From CAYLHB01 sp964383505 (lineage in GTDB: Bacteria; Patescibacteriota; Minisyncoccia; Phycocordibacterales; UBA12088): a stretch of 64,000 nt of DNA. Below the pieces are notes generated by a model that searched no databases, had not been told where the DNA came from, and was given only the letters and a program-made list of their open reading frames with translations. This document shows positions 15,306 through 23,157 of the stretch, piece by piece. The stretch's first letter is position 1. The number at the start of each line of letters is the position of its first letter. Made by a program: the position numbers and the translations under genes. The stretch is taken from assembly GCA_964383505.1 (NCBI GenBank), contig CAYLHB010000001.1, forward strand, positions 1 through 64,000, read 5' to 3'.

Positions 15306-16835
15306 ATGTCACCACTACTTATAGTCGCCACGCTCCTCATCGCAGGGGGTGCGGGCGTCGCACTCGGCTACTACCTGCGCGTCATTGTTGCGGCAGGAAA
15401 GAAGGGCTCGATGGAGCTTGAAATCAAGCAAATGATGCTTGAGGCGAAGGAGAAAGCAAAGAAAATTGAGGAAGAGGCAGAGAAAAAGATGAGGGAGGAA
15501 AAGAAGGAAGCGGAAAAGGAAATAAAGGAAAAGGAGGAGTTTGTGAAAAAAGCTGAAACACGCGTGCTTGACCGTGAGACATTCCTCGACAAACGACAGC
15601 AAGACCTCGACAAGGAGGTGGAACATGTGAAGAAAAAGATAGAGGAAGTGCACGCGGTTAAAGAGCGCGTGGATGCGCTCAAAAAGGAGCAAGAGCAAGC
15701 ACTTGAACGCGTGGCGAGTCTTTCCGCCGAAGACGCGAAGCAGGAGCTCCTCGCAAAGGTGGAGCGTGAGGCGCAAGAAGATTTACTCGTGCGCATCCAG
15801 AAGTTCGACCAGCACGGCGCGGAAACGCTTGAGCGTAAAGCGAAAGACATTCTTACGACCGCCATTCACCGTCTCGGCAATGCGGTAACAACCGACGTAC
15901 TCACCACCTCCATCACGCTCCCAAGCGAAGAGATCAAGGGTAAAATAATTGGAAAGGAGGGACGTAATATCCGTGCGTTTGAGCGCGCAACGGGCGTGGA
16001 CGTGCTTATCGACGAGACTCCGGGCGTCATTATTCTCTCATGCTTCGACCCGGTGCGTCGGCAAATCGCGCGAGTCGCGCTTGAGAACCTCATCATTGAC
16101 GGGCGCATTCAACCGGCAAAAATCGAGGAATCAGTGCAGAAAGCAACTGAAGAAATCAACCGCATCATCAAGGAAAAGGGCGAGCAGGCTGCCTACGAAG
16201 CGGGTGTGTTGGGGCTCGACCCTCGTGTGCTCATGATTCTCGGACGACTCCATTTCCGCACGAGCTACGGCCAAAACGTGCTGTACCACTCGATAGAAAT
16301 GGCGCATATTTCCGGAATGCTCGCCGAGGAGCTCGGCGCCGATGTGCAGGTCGCCAAGGCGGGCGCGCTCGTGCATGACATAGGAAAGGCGGTGGACCAA
16401 GACGTACAGGGCACCCACGTTGAGATTGGGCGTAGGATACTCCAGAAGTTCAATACGGATGTGCGCATCATTCAAGCGATGCAGAGCCACCACGAGGAGT
16501 ACCCCTATGAAACGCCGGAGAGCATCATCGTGCAGGTTGCAGACGCCATTTCCGGCGGGCGACCGGGTGCGCGACGTGACTCGGTGGAGAGCTACATCAA
16601 ACGTCTCCAAGAGTTGGAGCAAATCGCAACCTCGTTTGAGGGCGTCGACAAAGCGTACGCCATTTCTGCGGGTCGTGAGGTGCGCGTATTCGTACGCCCC
16701 GATGAAATGAGCGACCTTCAAGCACGCGAGCTTGCGCGCAATATCGCAGTGCGTATTGAACAGGAGCTCAAGTACCCAGGTGAGATAAAAGTCGCCGTCA
16801 TCCGCGAGAGCCGGGCGATAGAGTTTGCGAGGTAG
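15306..16835 (+). CDS. rny: ribonuclease Y
   Basis: A membrane-anchored endoribonuclease that initiates mRNA decay. The 509-residue protein has an N-terminal transmembrane helix (about 2-25), a long charged coiled coil (about 40-190, Glu/Lys rich), a KH domain (LPSEEIKGKIIGKEGRNIRA) and an HD domain with the metal-binding HD in VHDIGKA, preceded by LYHSIEMAHI and followed by QSHHEEYPYE. The length and domain order match the RNase Y family. A GTG at 15282 would add eight residues; the ATG at 15306 puts the membrane helix at the very N-terminus, as is usual. It is transcribed convergently with the PDT-like gene. Confidence 0.96.
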   Translation: MSPLLIVATLLIAGGAGVALGYYLRVIVAAGKKGSMELEIKQMMLEAKEKAKKIEEEAEKKMREEKKEAEKEIKEKEEFVKKAETRVLDRETFLDKRQQDLDKEVEHVKKKIEEVHAVKERVDALKKEQEQALERVASLSAEDAKQELLAKVEREAQEDLLVRIQKFDQHGAETLERKAKDILTTAIHRLGNAVTTDVLTTSITLPSEEIKGKIIGKEGRNIRAFERATGVDVLIDETPGVIILSCFDPVRRQIARVALENLIIDGRIQPAKIEESVQKATEEINRIIKEKGEQAAYEAGVLGLDPRVLMILGRLHFRTSYGQNVLYHSIEMAHISGMLAEELGADVQVAKAGALVHDIGKAVDQDVQGTHVEIGRRILQKFNTDVRIIQAMQSHHEEYPYETPESIIVQVADAISGGRPGARRDSVESYIKRLQELEQIATSFEGVDKAYAISAGREVRVFVRPDEMSDLQARELARNIAVRIEQELKYPGEIKVAVIRESRAIEFAR

Positions 16836-16844
16836 GCAAATGCA

Positions 16845-17414
16845 CTACTCCTCCTCGCGACGTGTGGCGACGATAAACGTCGTGTAGTTGAATTTCAAGT
16901 CCTGTACGGACTCTTCAAGCACTTCAAGACCATAGAGCTCGGCACATGCCTTGGGAGCGATTACGGCGGTTGATGTCGAGAGAATGCCCTTGCCAAGATC
17001 GCTTGCTGCTTGTGCAGTATCTTTGTATTCCACAAGCTCTATGCCCGGCCACTTGCGCTTGAGGTACATGCGACACTGCTTAAGTGCCTGATCATGGCTT
17101 GTTATTGAGGTAATATCATCGGCACGCGCGCCTGGTACCACAAGGAGGTTGTGGTGTACGTCCATTTCGAACATGCGTTCTATAGAGAACGTATAGCGTG
17201 CCATGGCATGTACCGCCTCAATGACAATACCACCGTTACTGTTCTCAATGGGGAAAATTCCCCTTTGAATTGAGCCGTTTTTTAGCTCCTCAAGCACATT
17301 CGCCACTGACACAAGGTAGACAAGCTCACACGAATTCAGATGCGCCAACTTCGCGTACATCCGCGATGCCTCCTCGGAAAAACTCCCTTTCGCACCGGAA
17401 AGTCCTATTTTCAT
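16845..17414 (-). CDS. prephenate dehydratase-like domain protein, no ACT domain
   Basis: A 189-residue protein matching the periplasmic-binding-like fold of prephenate dehydratase: MKIGLSGAKGSFSEEA at the N-terminus, GIFPIENSNGGIV (the family PIENSxxG motif), and a C-terminal YTTFIVATRR where active enzymes have Asn-x-Thr-Arg-Phe. The Thr is kept but the Arg of the TRF motif is replaced by Thr. The ACT regulatory domain that normally follows is absent, and no chorismate or aromatic amino acid genes are nearby. The protein may have lost phenylpyruvate formation and bind another ligand. An ATG at 17423 is an alternative start. Confidence 0.75.
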   Translation of the reverse strand: MKIGLSGAKGSFSEEASRMYAKLAHLNSCELVYLVSVANVLEELKNGSIQRGIFPIENSNGGIVIEAVHAMARYTFSIERMFEMDVHHNLLVVPGARADDITSITSHDQALKQCRMYLKRKWPGIELVEYKDTAQAASDLGKGILSTSTAVIAPKACAELYGLEVLEESVQDLKFNYTTFIVATRREEE

Positions 17415-17526
17415 TTGCAACATAGTCGCGAGTATAGCAAAAAGAATTACATGACACACAACACCAGCGTACAAAAAAACTTTTTTTACCACACATACTC
17501 AATACTTCAAGGGGTGTGCATAACTA

Positions 17527-17554
17527 TTGCGCAAAACGTGCCCGAATGTATACT
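17527..17554 (+). promoter_or_regulatory. HU gene promoter
   Basis: TTGCGC at 17527-17532 and TATACT at 17549-17554, spacer 16 bases, 51 bases before the ATG of the HU gene. Confidence 0.65.
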
Positions 17555-17605
17555 TTTTTTAGGCCTATCACGCACAGGTTACATTACTCGATTAGTAAAT
17601 CATCC

Positions 17606-17878
17606 ATGAACAAGCAGGATATCATTGAAAAAGTGCACGGTGTGCTCGGAAGCACCAAGGCGGACGCAGAACGCGCAGTTGAAACAATGATTGATTCCAT
17701 CACCGCAGGGCTTAAGAGTGGCGATGAAGTTTCTATCGCAGGACTCGGCATTTTCTCAACTAAAGTGCGCCCCGCTCGTACGGGTCGCAATCCTCGCACC
17801 GGCGAGAGCATCAAGATTGCCGCAATGCGTGTACCGAAGTTCCGCGCCGCCAAGGGCCTTAAAGACAGTGTAAAATAA
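17606..17878 (+). CDS. HU/IHF family DNA-binding protein
   Basis: A 90-residue nucleoid protein. It has the HU helical N-terminus (MNKQDIIEKVHG, then a MIDSITAGLKSGDEVSI hinge), the conserved GLGIFSTKVRPARTGRNPRTGE beta-arm base (shown in two overlapping pieces, GLGIFSTK and ARTGRNPRTGE) and KFRAAKGLKDSV at the C-terminus. The arm contains the Arg-Asn-Pro-Arg-Thr-Gly motif that intercalates DNA. The frame is open upstream but unlike HU, and the ATG at 17606 gives the exact family length. It is monocistronic, with a strong promoter and a hairpin downstream. Confidence 0.95.
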   Translation: MNKQDIIEKVHGVLGSTKADAERAVETMIDSITAGLKSGDEVSIAGLGIFSTKVRPARTGRNPRTGESIKIAAMRVPKFRAAKGLKDSVK

Positions 17879-17924
17879 GGTTGAAAAATGTACACGGAAG
17901 TTGCAGAGCAAAACACAAAGACAT

Positions 17925-17954
17925 ACAGCAATCCGCCTCACGGCGGGTTGCTGT
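17925..17954 (+). terminator. hairpin after the HU gene
   Basis: ACAGCAA-T-CCGCC, loop TCAC, GGCGG-G-TTGCTGT: twelve pairs with one mismatch. It lies 47 bases after the HU stop. No strong T-run follows, so termination efficiency is uncertain. Confidence 0.5.
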
Positions 17955-18029
17955 GTGTTGGTTCTTGCAAACTACTCCACAATATTCAATTCAGCACGTT
18001 CTACGTTCTAGTTGCGTTGCACCCCAACA

Positions 18030-18347
18030 CTACTCCGATGCGTTCGATTTGGCTTTCGCCTTACCTTTCCCTTTTTTCACAACCTCCTTCTGCTCGCGAA
18101 GCGCCCTGGTGAGGTGTGACTTCTTTCGCGCAGCAGTTCTCAGCTTTATGACACCGCGCTTTGCCGCTTTGTCTATCGCTTGGTAGGCCTTGGGTAAAAG
18201 TGCTATCGCTTCAGGGCCCTTTCCCGCTCCCGCAAGCTGGCGAATCTCCTTTATGGCTTCCTTCATAGCACGATTCCTGCGCATATTGAACAAGCGTTTC
18301 CGCCCTGATACGCGCATAGTTTTTTTCGCTGAAGATGTGATTGGCAT
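18030..18347 (-). CDS. rpsT: 30S ribosomal protein bS20
   Basis: A 105-residue, very basic small-subunit protein. The N-terminus MPITSSAKKTMRVSGRKRLFN and the alternation of Arg/Lys-rich helices fit bS20, which binds the 5' domain of 16S rRNA. The C-terminus has a lysine/alanine tail (KKGKGKAKAKSNASE) longer than in E. coli. It is transcribed alone on the minus strand from a promoter at 18370-18397 and is convergent with the HU gene. Confidence 0.92.
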   Translation of the reverse strand: MPITSSAKKTMRVSGRKRLFNMRRNRAMKEAIKEIRQLAGAGKGPEAIALLPKAYQAIDKAAKRGVIKLRTAARKKSHLTRALREQKEVVKKGKGKAKAKSNASE

Positions 18348-18369
18348 ACCTTGTTTTTGTTGTTACAGG

Positions 18370-18397
18370 AGAGTAGCACGACTCCGAAAAAACGCAA
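18370..18397 (-). promoter_or_regulatory. rpsT promoter
   Basis: On the minus strand TTGCGT (18397-18392), a 16-base spacer and TACTCT (18375-18370), 22 bases upstream of the rpsT ATG. Confidence 0.6.
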
Positions 18398-18620
18398 GCG
18401 TCCCGTGTATGATTTGCCTTACATACCACACGTAAAGGCTAAAACATTTCTCGTACCTTTGATTATGCCTCCGCTTCGGACCCAAGCCGTACGAAAAGCA
18501 GTTTGCTTGTGTCGTCACGAGTCGCTAGGCGGATTCGTCGTGCCTCCTCATCCGCCAAGCGCTTGCGATCCCGCCTCGCGGTCTGCCTACGGCAGACATC
18601 GCTCCGGCTCGGACAAGCTA
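18398..18620. repeat. intergenic cluster of short inverted repeats
   Basis: No gene is seen. The stretch contains several perfect small hairpins: CTTGTG/CACGAG near 18507, GGCGGAT...ATCCGCC near 18528-18558, and GTCTGCC-TAC-GGCAGAC near 18582. The composition is GC-rich with palindromes, like REP/extragenic elements. Confidence 0.45.
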
Positions 18621-18646
18621 AAATCCTGACGCAGGTCAGGATTTTT
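18621..18646 (-). terminator. terminator downstream of tRNA-Lys (possibly bidirectional)
   Basis: AATCCTGAC, loop GCAG, GTCAGGATT, with T-rich tracts on both sides. It lies ten bases beyond the 3' end of the tRNA on the minus strand. Confidence 0.65.
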
Positions 18647-18655
18647 TATCGCTTG

Positions 18656-18728
18656 TCCGCCCAGAAGGATTCGAACCTTCGACCCGCGGCTTAAAAGGCC
18701 GTTGCTCTACCAGCTGAGCTATGGGCGG
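18656..18728 (-). tRNA. tRNA-Lys (anticodon UUU)
   Basis: A 73-base cloverleaf. The acceptor stem CCGCCCA/TGGGCGG pairs perfectly, the D arm is GCTC...GAGC, the anticodon loop CTTTTAA gives UUU, and the T arm is GAAGG-TTCGAAT-CCTTC. The discriminator is A and the 3' CCA is not encoded. The first pair of the anticodon stem is A-C. Confidence 0.95.
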
Positions 18729-18737
18729 ATACTGCCT

Positions 18738-18743
18738 ATTGTA
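18738..18743 (-). promoter_or_regulatory. -10 element of tRNA-Lys
   Basis: TACAAT on the minus strand lies ten bases from the tRNA 5' end. TTGGTG lies 17 bases upstream as a candidate -35. Confidence 0.5.
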
Positions 18744-18887
18744 TTATGCTACTTTCTTGCCACCAACCGGCCTTTAAGGCTTAAGGGCGCTCGGGAGTTC
18801 CCCGAACTCCCTCGCCTTCACCAGCTTTGCTTAGGCAGTAAAAGCGGAGGGTGGGAAAATGGTACGACAAAAATGTTGGTGTGTCCA

Positions 18888-19265
18888 CTACAATGGCTGA
18901 TCAAACGCGAAGGGTCCGGCACCAAGAAAGAGGAGTACAAGGGCTATGGTGCACATGAGAAGGAAAAGCGGCCGTTCGCCTTGTGTGCAAAGCGGGGGGA
19001 GGAAGAGTACTGGCGATGACGGATATCGCTATCGTAAAAAGAGTGACTCCTTGGGTGAACAGTCCAAGCACGAAAAGTGTACCAGCGAAAACCTCGCCTG
19101 CGGACAGACCATACAAGAGTGCTCGTGAGCGCGAACCGTTTATGCCCCCGTGCGCTGTTGGTACAAACGAAATTTATAGACGATGAGGTACACACCGAGT
19201 GTCGCCTGAAGCAGAGTGGTTGTGAGTATAGAAAATGAGAATAGCTCAGGAAACAGTGAGTACAT
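18888..19265 (-). pseudogene. frameshifted DoxX-family membrane protein
   Basis: Three pieces of one DoxX-like protein lie in order on the minus strand in different frames. From the ATG at 19265 the first frame reads MYSLFPELFSFSILTTTL, then GVYLIVYKF, and stops at 19140. Frame two, open from about 19173 to 19010, reads FVPTAHGGINGSRS and GLSAGEVFAGTLFVLGLFTQ. From about 19016 the first frame resumes with LVLLFLGAGPFAFDQPL and a TAG at 18888-18890. The ending Gly-x-Gly-x-Phe-x-x-Asp and the Leu-Gly-Leu-Phe-Thr helix are typical of DoxX. Two compensating frameshifts are needed, so the gene is a pseudogene or contains sequencing errors. Confidence 0.65.
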
Positions 19266-19356
19266 ACAAAATTTTTTCAAAGGTATAAATTGCCTCCAAT
19301 ACCTATATTGATGCGTATAGTGTAGCATGGGCGGATCTCCAAGATGCGGAGTGTGT

Positions 19357-19857
19357 ATGTCCGATCTCTACCTCGTACTCCACAATATTCGCAGCGCCTA
19401 CAATGTGGGCGCGATTCTGCGGACTGCCGACGGGGCGGGGGTGAAGAAGGTGTACCTGTGTGGCTATACGCCGACACCGTTCGATCGATTCGGGCGGGCT
19501 CGTGCCGATGTCGCGAAGGTGGCGCTTGGAGCTGAACGTATTGTGGTGTGGGAGTATTGTGAGGGTACAATTTCAATCCTCGAGAAGTTGCGAAGCGAAG
19601 GTGTAACGGTCGTCGGGCTTGAGCAGGACGCATGCGCGGTACCAATCAATTTGTTCAAATGTGGTTCTCTCACCGCACTTGTCTTGGGCTCCGAAGTGGA
19701 AGGACTTTCCACCGAGGTGCTTCAGCATTGCGATGCGATTGTTGAAATCCCTATGTACGGCAAAAAAGAGTCACTCAATGTCTCCATTGCTGCTGGCATC
19801 GCGCTCTATGCTCTCCACTCTGCTCAGTTGACCCACCCCACACGCACCAGTCAGTAA
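19357..19857 (+). CDS. SpoU/TrmH-family RNA 2'-O-methyltransferase
   Basis: A 166-residue SAM-dependent SPOUT methyltransferase that methylates a ribose 2'-OH in tRNA or rRNA. All three family motifs are visible: motif 1 NIRSAYNVGAILRTADGAG with the catalytic Arg, motif 2 ALVLGSEVEGLS, and motif 3 IPMYGKKESLNVSIAAGIAL, which builds the trefoil knot. There is no N-terminal substrate-binding extension, so it is a minimal, TrmL-like enzyme; the exact target cannot be told. An in-frame codon at 19327 lies upstream, but the ATG at 19357 begins directly with the core strand SDLYLVLHNI. Confidence 0.92.
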   Translation: MSDLYLVLHNIRSAYNVGAILRTADGAGVKKVYLCGYTPTPFDRFGRARADVAKVALGAERIVVWEYCEGTISILEKLRSEGVTVVGLEQDACAVPINLFKCGSLTALVLGSEVEGLSTEVLQHCDAIVEIPMYGKKESLNVSIAAGIALYALHSAQLTHPTRTSQ

Positions 19858-20080
19858 TGCTGTGTTCAATTAGCCACCAGTAGGTTGTGGTCATTTTGTA
19901 CTACTGGAGCACCACGAGTTACTGCAAGTCTGTTAGTGGCACCGAAAAACATGTCCTATGTAGTAAGCGTGAGATCCACATGCGTTGTTTGTAATCCTCT
20001 CGGACATAATGGGTAACCCATTTGTGATACTTATCCCCACCCACCCCACCATTTCCCCTCCACATTCCCTTGGGGGGGGG
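19858..20080. other. intergenic region with palindromes
   Basis: About 220 bases without a gene. CCAGTAG...CTACTGG near 19877-19909 can pair, and ATGGGTAACCCAT near 20008 is palindromic. No other signal is seen until the -10 at 20081. Confidence 0.4.
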
Positions 20081-20086
20081 TAGAAT
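20081..20086 (+). promoter_or_regulatory. -10 hexamer of a predicted leaderless mRNA
   Basis: TAGAAT lies six bases before the ATG at 20093. It directly follows a run of ten G. Confidence 0.5.
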
Positions 20087-20092
20087 AGCACC

Positions 20093-20449
20093 ATGGCGGA
20101 CGAAACCTCCGAAGCTTCTGGTGCAACGCCACATCACATAGAACCCCGCACCGCACTTCTTATCATTGCGGGTGTGGCGGTAGTCGCATTGGTTGTACTC
20201 ATCTTCGTACTCAAACAAGACACCGAGATGGAGATGGAGGTAGCGCCACCAGCCCTCTCTGAAAAAGACCGTCGTGCACAAGAAGTGCGGAGAGAGTTTG
20301 CAAAGACGCTCGAGAGTACCCCCACCATGTCAGATGAAGAGGCGCGTGCCACACGTGAGGTGTTCAATGAAAGCATGCAGGATACAGAATCAAGCACTGA
20401 CGAGGAGGCAATGGCCGCACGTGCGGAGTTTAGCCAATCCCCTCAATAG
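20093..20449 (+). CDS. acidic single-pass membrane protein, unknown function
   Basis: A 118-residue protein. A 19-residue polar N-terminus is followed by one transmembrane helix (TALLIIAGVAVVALVVLIFVL, about 20-40). Two similar charged helical stretches come next: SEKDRRAQEVRREFAKTLES and MSDEEARATREVFNESM, with a third partial one, DEEAMAARAEFSQS. These look like a degenerate repeat with the pattern Glu-x-x-Ala-x-x-Arg-x-Glu-Phe. I recognise no family. The predicted promoter makes the message leaderless. The next gene also encodes an envelope protein. Confidence 0.68.
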   Translation: MADETSEASGATPHHIEPRTALLIIAGVAVVALVVLIFVLKQDTEMEMEVAPPALSEKDRRAQEVRREFAKTLESTPTMSDEEARATREVFNESMQDTESSTDEEAMAARAEFSQSPQ

Positions 20450-20511
20450 TACCTACCATTCTTGAAGTTTGCTTATCCATATTACTACCACACCACTAAC
20501 CCACCATCGCT

Positions 20512-21261
20512 ATGTCACACCTCACGATGACCCGCACCACTCCCATTGCTCTCGCCACCCTCGTGGTGGGCGTCCTTCTTGCCGCAGGCGGTTCGTACCT
20601 CTTTGCCGCATGGTCGGGACCCACGCAAACACCGCCCAACGGCAATGTGGAAGCTCCCGTAAACGTTGGTCCTGTTGGCCAAGAGAAACTTGGTATGTTT
20701 GCAGCACTTGGAGGTGTGTTTCGAAACGGTGGTTTGTCAATTAACACCTCTCTGTTAAGTGATGGCTCTGCATCTCCAAATGGTGCCGCCCTCAAGTTGG
20801 ATGTTGAGGGTGCGGTGGGTGCGACGAAGTACTGTGATGAGAATGGGGAGAATTGCTTCACCGCACGAGGAGGGGGTGGTGGTTCCAAATGGGTTGCTGT
20901 AGATCTTGATGGTAAAGATTTTTGGGATAGATCTTGTCAATATAGGGTAGAACTTGACGTGAAGAATTGGGGTCCCATGAAACCTCCCTTTACATACCAA
21001 TATACTGATTTTGCTGGTACTGATCCTGTGGTATATGCGCATCTTGTGTCGTCCACCAAGATAGTCCCTTTTGATTCCACCGGAATAATTGGCTATATAT
21101 CACATAATGACAGAAGAAAATATTTTTGGTCGGGCAATGGTTTTGCGAGTGCACCTGGTATTTATGATGTAATAAAAGATCCTTACAAACTTAATTTAGG
21201 GCAGTATGATGCGTATCATTGGGGACCGATGCCAGTGACCAAGATTGAAATGCAATGTTAG
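20512..21261 (+). CDS. secreted or surface-anchored protein of a CPR-type family
   Basis: A 249-residue protein with an N-terminal hydrophobic segment (IALATLVVGVLLAAGGSYLF, about 12-31). It continues with AAWSGPTQTPPNGNVEAPVNVG, a pattern I associate with a Parcubacteria family of pilin-like or surface proteins (quoted here as WSGPTQTPPNGN and VEAPVNVG). A glycine-rich middle leads through LDVEGAVGATKYCDENGENC, with two Cys, and a GGGGG linker to a C-terminal domain rich in Tyr, Trp and Asp. From about 20880 the DNA is visibly more A/T-rich than the first half, which suggests a recombined or foreign 3' module. The function is unknown. Confidence 0.72.
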   Translation: MSHLTMTRTTPIALATLVVGVLLAAGGSYLFAAWSGPTQTPPNGNVEAPVNVGPVGQEKLGMFAALGGVFRNGGLSINTSLLSDGSASPNGAALKLDVEGAVGATKYCDENGENCFTARGGGGGSKWVAVDLDGKDFWDRSCQYRVELDVKNWGPMKPPFTYQYTDFAGTDPVVYAHLVSSTKIVPFDSTGIIGYISHNDRRKYFWSGNGFASAPGIYDVIKDPYKLNLGQYDAYHWGPMPVTKIEMQC

Positions 21262-21391
21262 TGATAGTAAACCAGGTTCGTGACTATCTGAGCAGTTTAA
21301 AACTGTTAGCATAGTCATGCATGTAAGCACAGAATCATTATCTAATTTGTTCCCGAATTTCCATGCCCCCCGCACCACAAAACTAGGACAC

Positions 21392-21691
21392 TCACTTATA
21401 GATAAATAGTTCTCGATCGGTACGGTACTCGAGACACTGACGAGGAATGTCGTTCAGGTAGGATTCAATGGAACGAAGTTCACCGTCAGTGACAGTGACT
21501 ATATTTCTCTTCTTGGGTACAAAGCACCGTATCCAACGGTTGGTGTTTTCAACAAGACTTTTCTCCTGTGATGTGTAGGGAGTGGTGAAGTAGAAGGGTA
21601 CCTTAAGCAAGGCTTCCATCAAAAGCGGTCTAATGCTGATTTGAGACTGCTTAAATCGGCATGAGCTCCCTTTTTGATACCACAGTGCCAC
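21392..21691 (-). pseudogene. IS30-type transposase, C-terminal fragment
   Basis: The frame reads FYFTTPYTSQEKSLVENTNR, then WIRCFVPKKRNIVTVTDGEL and LNDIPRQCLEYRT. This is the end of the IS30 DDE domain, including the third acidic residue (the Glu of VENTN) and the conserved Asn-x-x-Pro-Arg-x-x-Leu ending. The frame differs from that of the N-terminal fragment, and the two catalytic Asp regions that should lie between them are missing. It cannot encode an active transposase. Confidence 0.75.
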
Positions 21692-21935
21692 CGTGTCGCA
21701 GACTTCCCGAGATACGTTGTGGTGACCACCTCTCAGAGAGCTTAGCCCCCACGTACCGTGTGAGGTACCTATGGAGCGCCACCTTCAAACACCCGCGCTT
21801 GCTACGGTAGCGACACCAGTACGTCTTATGGTGTGCTTTTACGGGAAGGTATACGCCTCTCACCCTCTTTTCTCGCAGTTCGTACGAAATGGTGTTGGGA
21901 CTTCGCCTCAACATACGTGCAATAGCTCGAACACC
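21651..21935 (-). pseudogene. IS30-type transposase, middle N-terminal fragment
   Basis: From the left boundary of the inserted element the frame reads GVRAIARMLRRSPNTISYEL, then REKRVRGVYLPVKAH and LSERWSPQRISGSLR. This is the helix-turn-helix and linker of IS30 transposases. It ends at 21651 without the DDE domain. The preceding residues (HLSYEERVMISTLTIQEYN) are found on the other side of the inserted element at about 22927-22983, and the frame is continuous if 21936-22926 is removed. Confidence 0.75.
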
Positions 21936-22926
21936 AGACCTGTTCCCAAACATCAGTTTTGATACAATTGACCACATGAACCTTACCACACTCTCGCGCA
22001 GCCCCCGCGCGATGAAGGCCTTGACCGGCCTCTCGTATGAGGAATTCATCAACCTCGTATCGTTATTCAAAGCGGCGTACATCACTATGAAGTTGGACAA
22101 TCCAAAGCGTGTGCGTGCCGTAGGTGGTGGTAGACCTGGGCGACTCCCCACGTATGAGGCGAAGCTGTTCTTTGTGCTTTCTTATGCAAAGAATTACCCA
22201 ACTTTTGATGTGCTCGGATTTCTTTTTGAAAAACCGCGCGGTAGGTCTTGTGCGGACATCCACTTACTCCTCACAGTGCTCGAAAAGGCGCTGGGGCGCG
22301 CCATTGTTCTTCCCGAACGGAAACTCACCTCGGTTGAGGAGTTCTTCGAGAAGTTTCCTGAGGTAAAGGATGTGTTTCTGGACGGTGGTGAACGGCGGAT
22401 TAAACGACCCGCAACGCCGAAAGGAGAACACCGTACCTACTCGGGCAAGAAGAAAGCGCACACACGCAAGAATGCTGTGGTGGTTGATGAAAAGAAGCGT
22501 ATCCTCGTGGTCACACCCACTAAAGCAGGGAGAAGATACGACAAGCGTCTTGCCGACAAGTACTCCCTCGTCACCCACATACCGAAAACCGTTGGCATAT
22601 TTGCAGATTCCGGATTTTAAGGTATTCAGCATCTCCATCCTAATACCGTTGTGACCAAACGGAGCCGGAAGAATGCGCCACTCTCAGAGGAAGAACGTGC
22701 TGATAACCGGGTAATTGCATCACTACGCACCGTGGTGGAGCCTGCCATAGGTGGCATGAGGCGGTACCGCATCCTGGTTGACCGTCTTTGTATGAAAATG
22801 GGTACCCTTGAAGATTCACTCCCGTCCATCTGCGCAGGATTGTGGAATTGGCACCTACGACACGTGGGCTAACTTCCATAAAGATCGAGGTTTTGCGTGT
22901 CAGATACTTTGTTTGAGAACAGGTCT
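21936..22926 (+). mobile_element. IS5-type insertion sequence inserted in the IS30 element
   Basis: A 991-base element. The left end begins AGACCTGTTCCCAAACA and the right end, read inward on the other strand, begins AGACCTGTTCTCAAACA: 16 of 17 bases match. Removing exactly this interval restores the IS30 reading frame (Glu-Tyr-Asn then Gly-Val-Arg). No clear target duplication is seen. It contains one DDE transposase gene broken by a stop codon. Confidence 0.8.
21976..22872 (+). pseudogene. IS5-type DDE transposase with an in-frame stop
   Basis: The 297-codon frame has an N-terminal helix-turn-helix (TGLSYEEFINLVSLF, then GRPGRLPTYEAKLFFVLSY) and the full DDE set: Asp in VFLDGGERRIKRP, Asp in GIFADSGF, and Glu in RTVVEPAIGGMRRYR. 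The family motif YSGKKKAHTRKN is present. A TAA at 22618-22620, directly after GIFADSGF, interrupts the frame; the same frame continues with GIQHLHPNTVVTKRS to 22872. Related transposases usually have Gln here (CAA), so a single C-to-T change would explain the stop. The truncated 214-residue product lacks the catalytic Glu. Confidence 0.85.
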
Positions 22927-23157
22927 ATTGTACTCTTGGATTGTTAATGTGCTGATCATCACCCGCTCCTCATAGGAGAGGTGAGAATATGTTGCGCCTG
23001 TTTTTATACACTCCAGTGTAATGGGAGTGTTCTAGTGCAAGGGTACTTGAAGGTCCGTACTATATCAAAATCAGGTCCCGAAAATTTTCTTTAACCCAGA
23101 AAAGAGAATAGATCGCTAAAAAGGTTTGGATGCCAACATGAAAAATAGTAAAGAGAC

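Larger units (their letters stand above)
21382..23037 (-). mobile_element. IS30-family remnant interrupted by an IS5-type element
   Basis: Imperfect terminal inverted repeats, ACTAGGACACTCAC at the left end (from 21382) and ACTAGAACACTCCC read inward from 23037, bracket an IS30-type transposase in pieces. About 665 bases of the host element remain once the inserted element is removed, so several hundred bases, including most of the catalytic centre, have been deleted. Confidence 0.65.

Noticed and set aside
18944..19195. 83-codon minus-strand frame
   Set aside because: It is a third-frame shadow; the other two frames carry the DoxX fragments.
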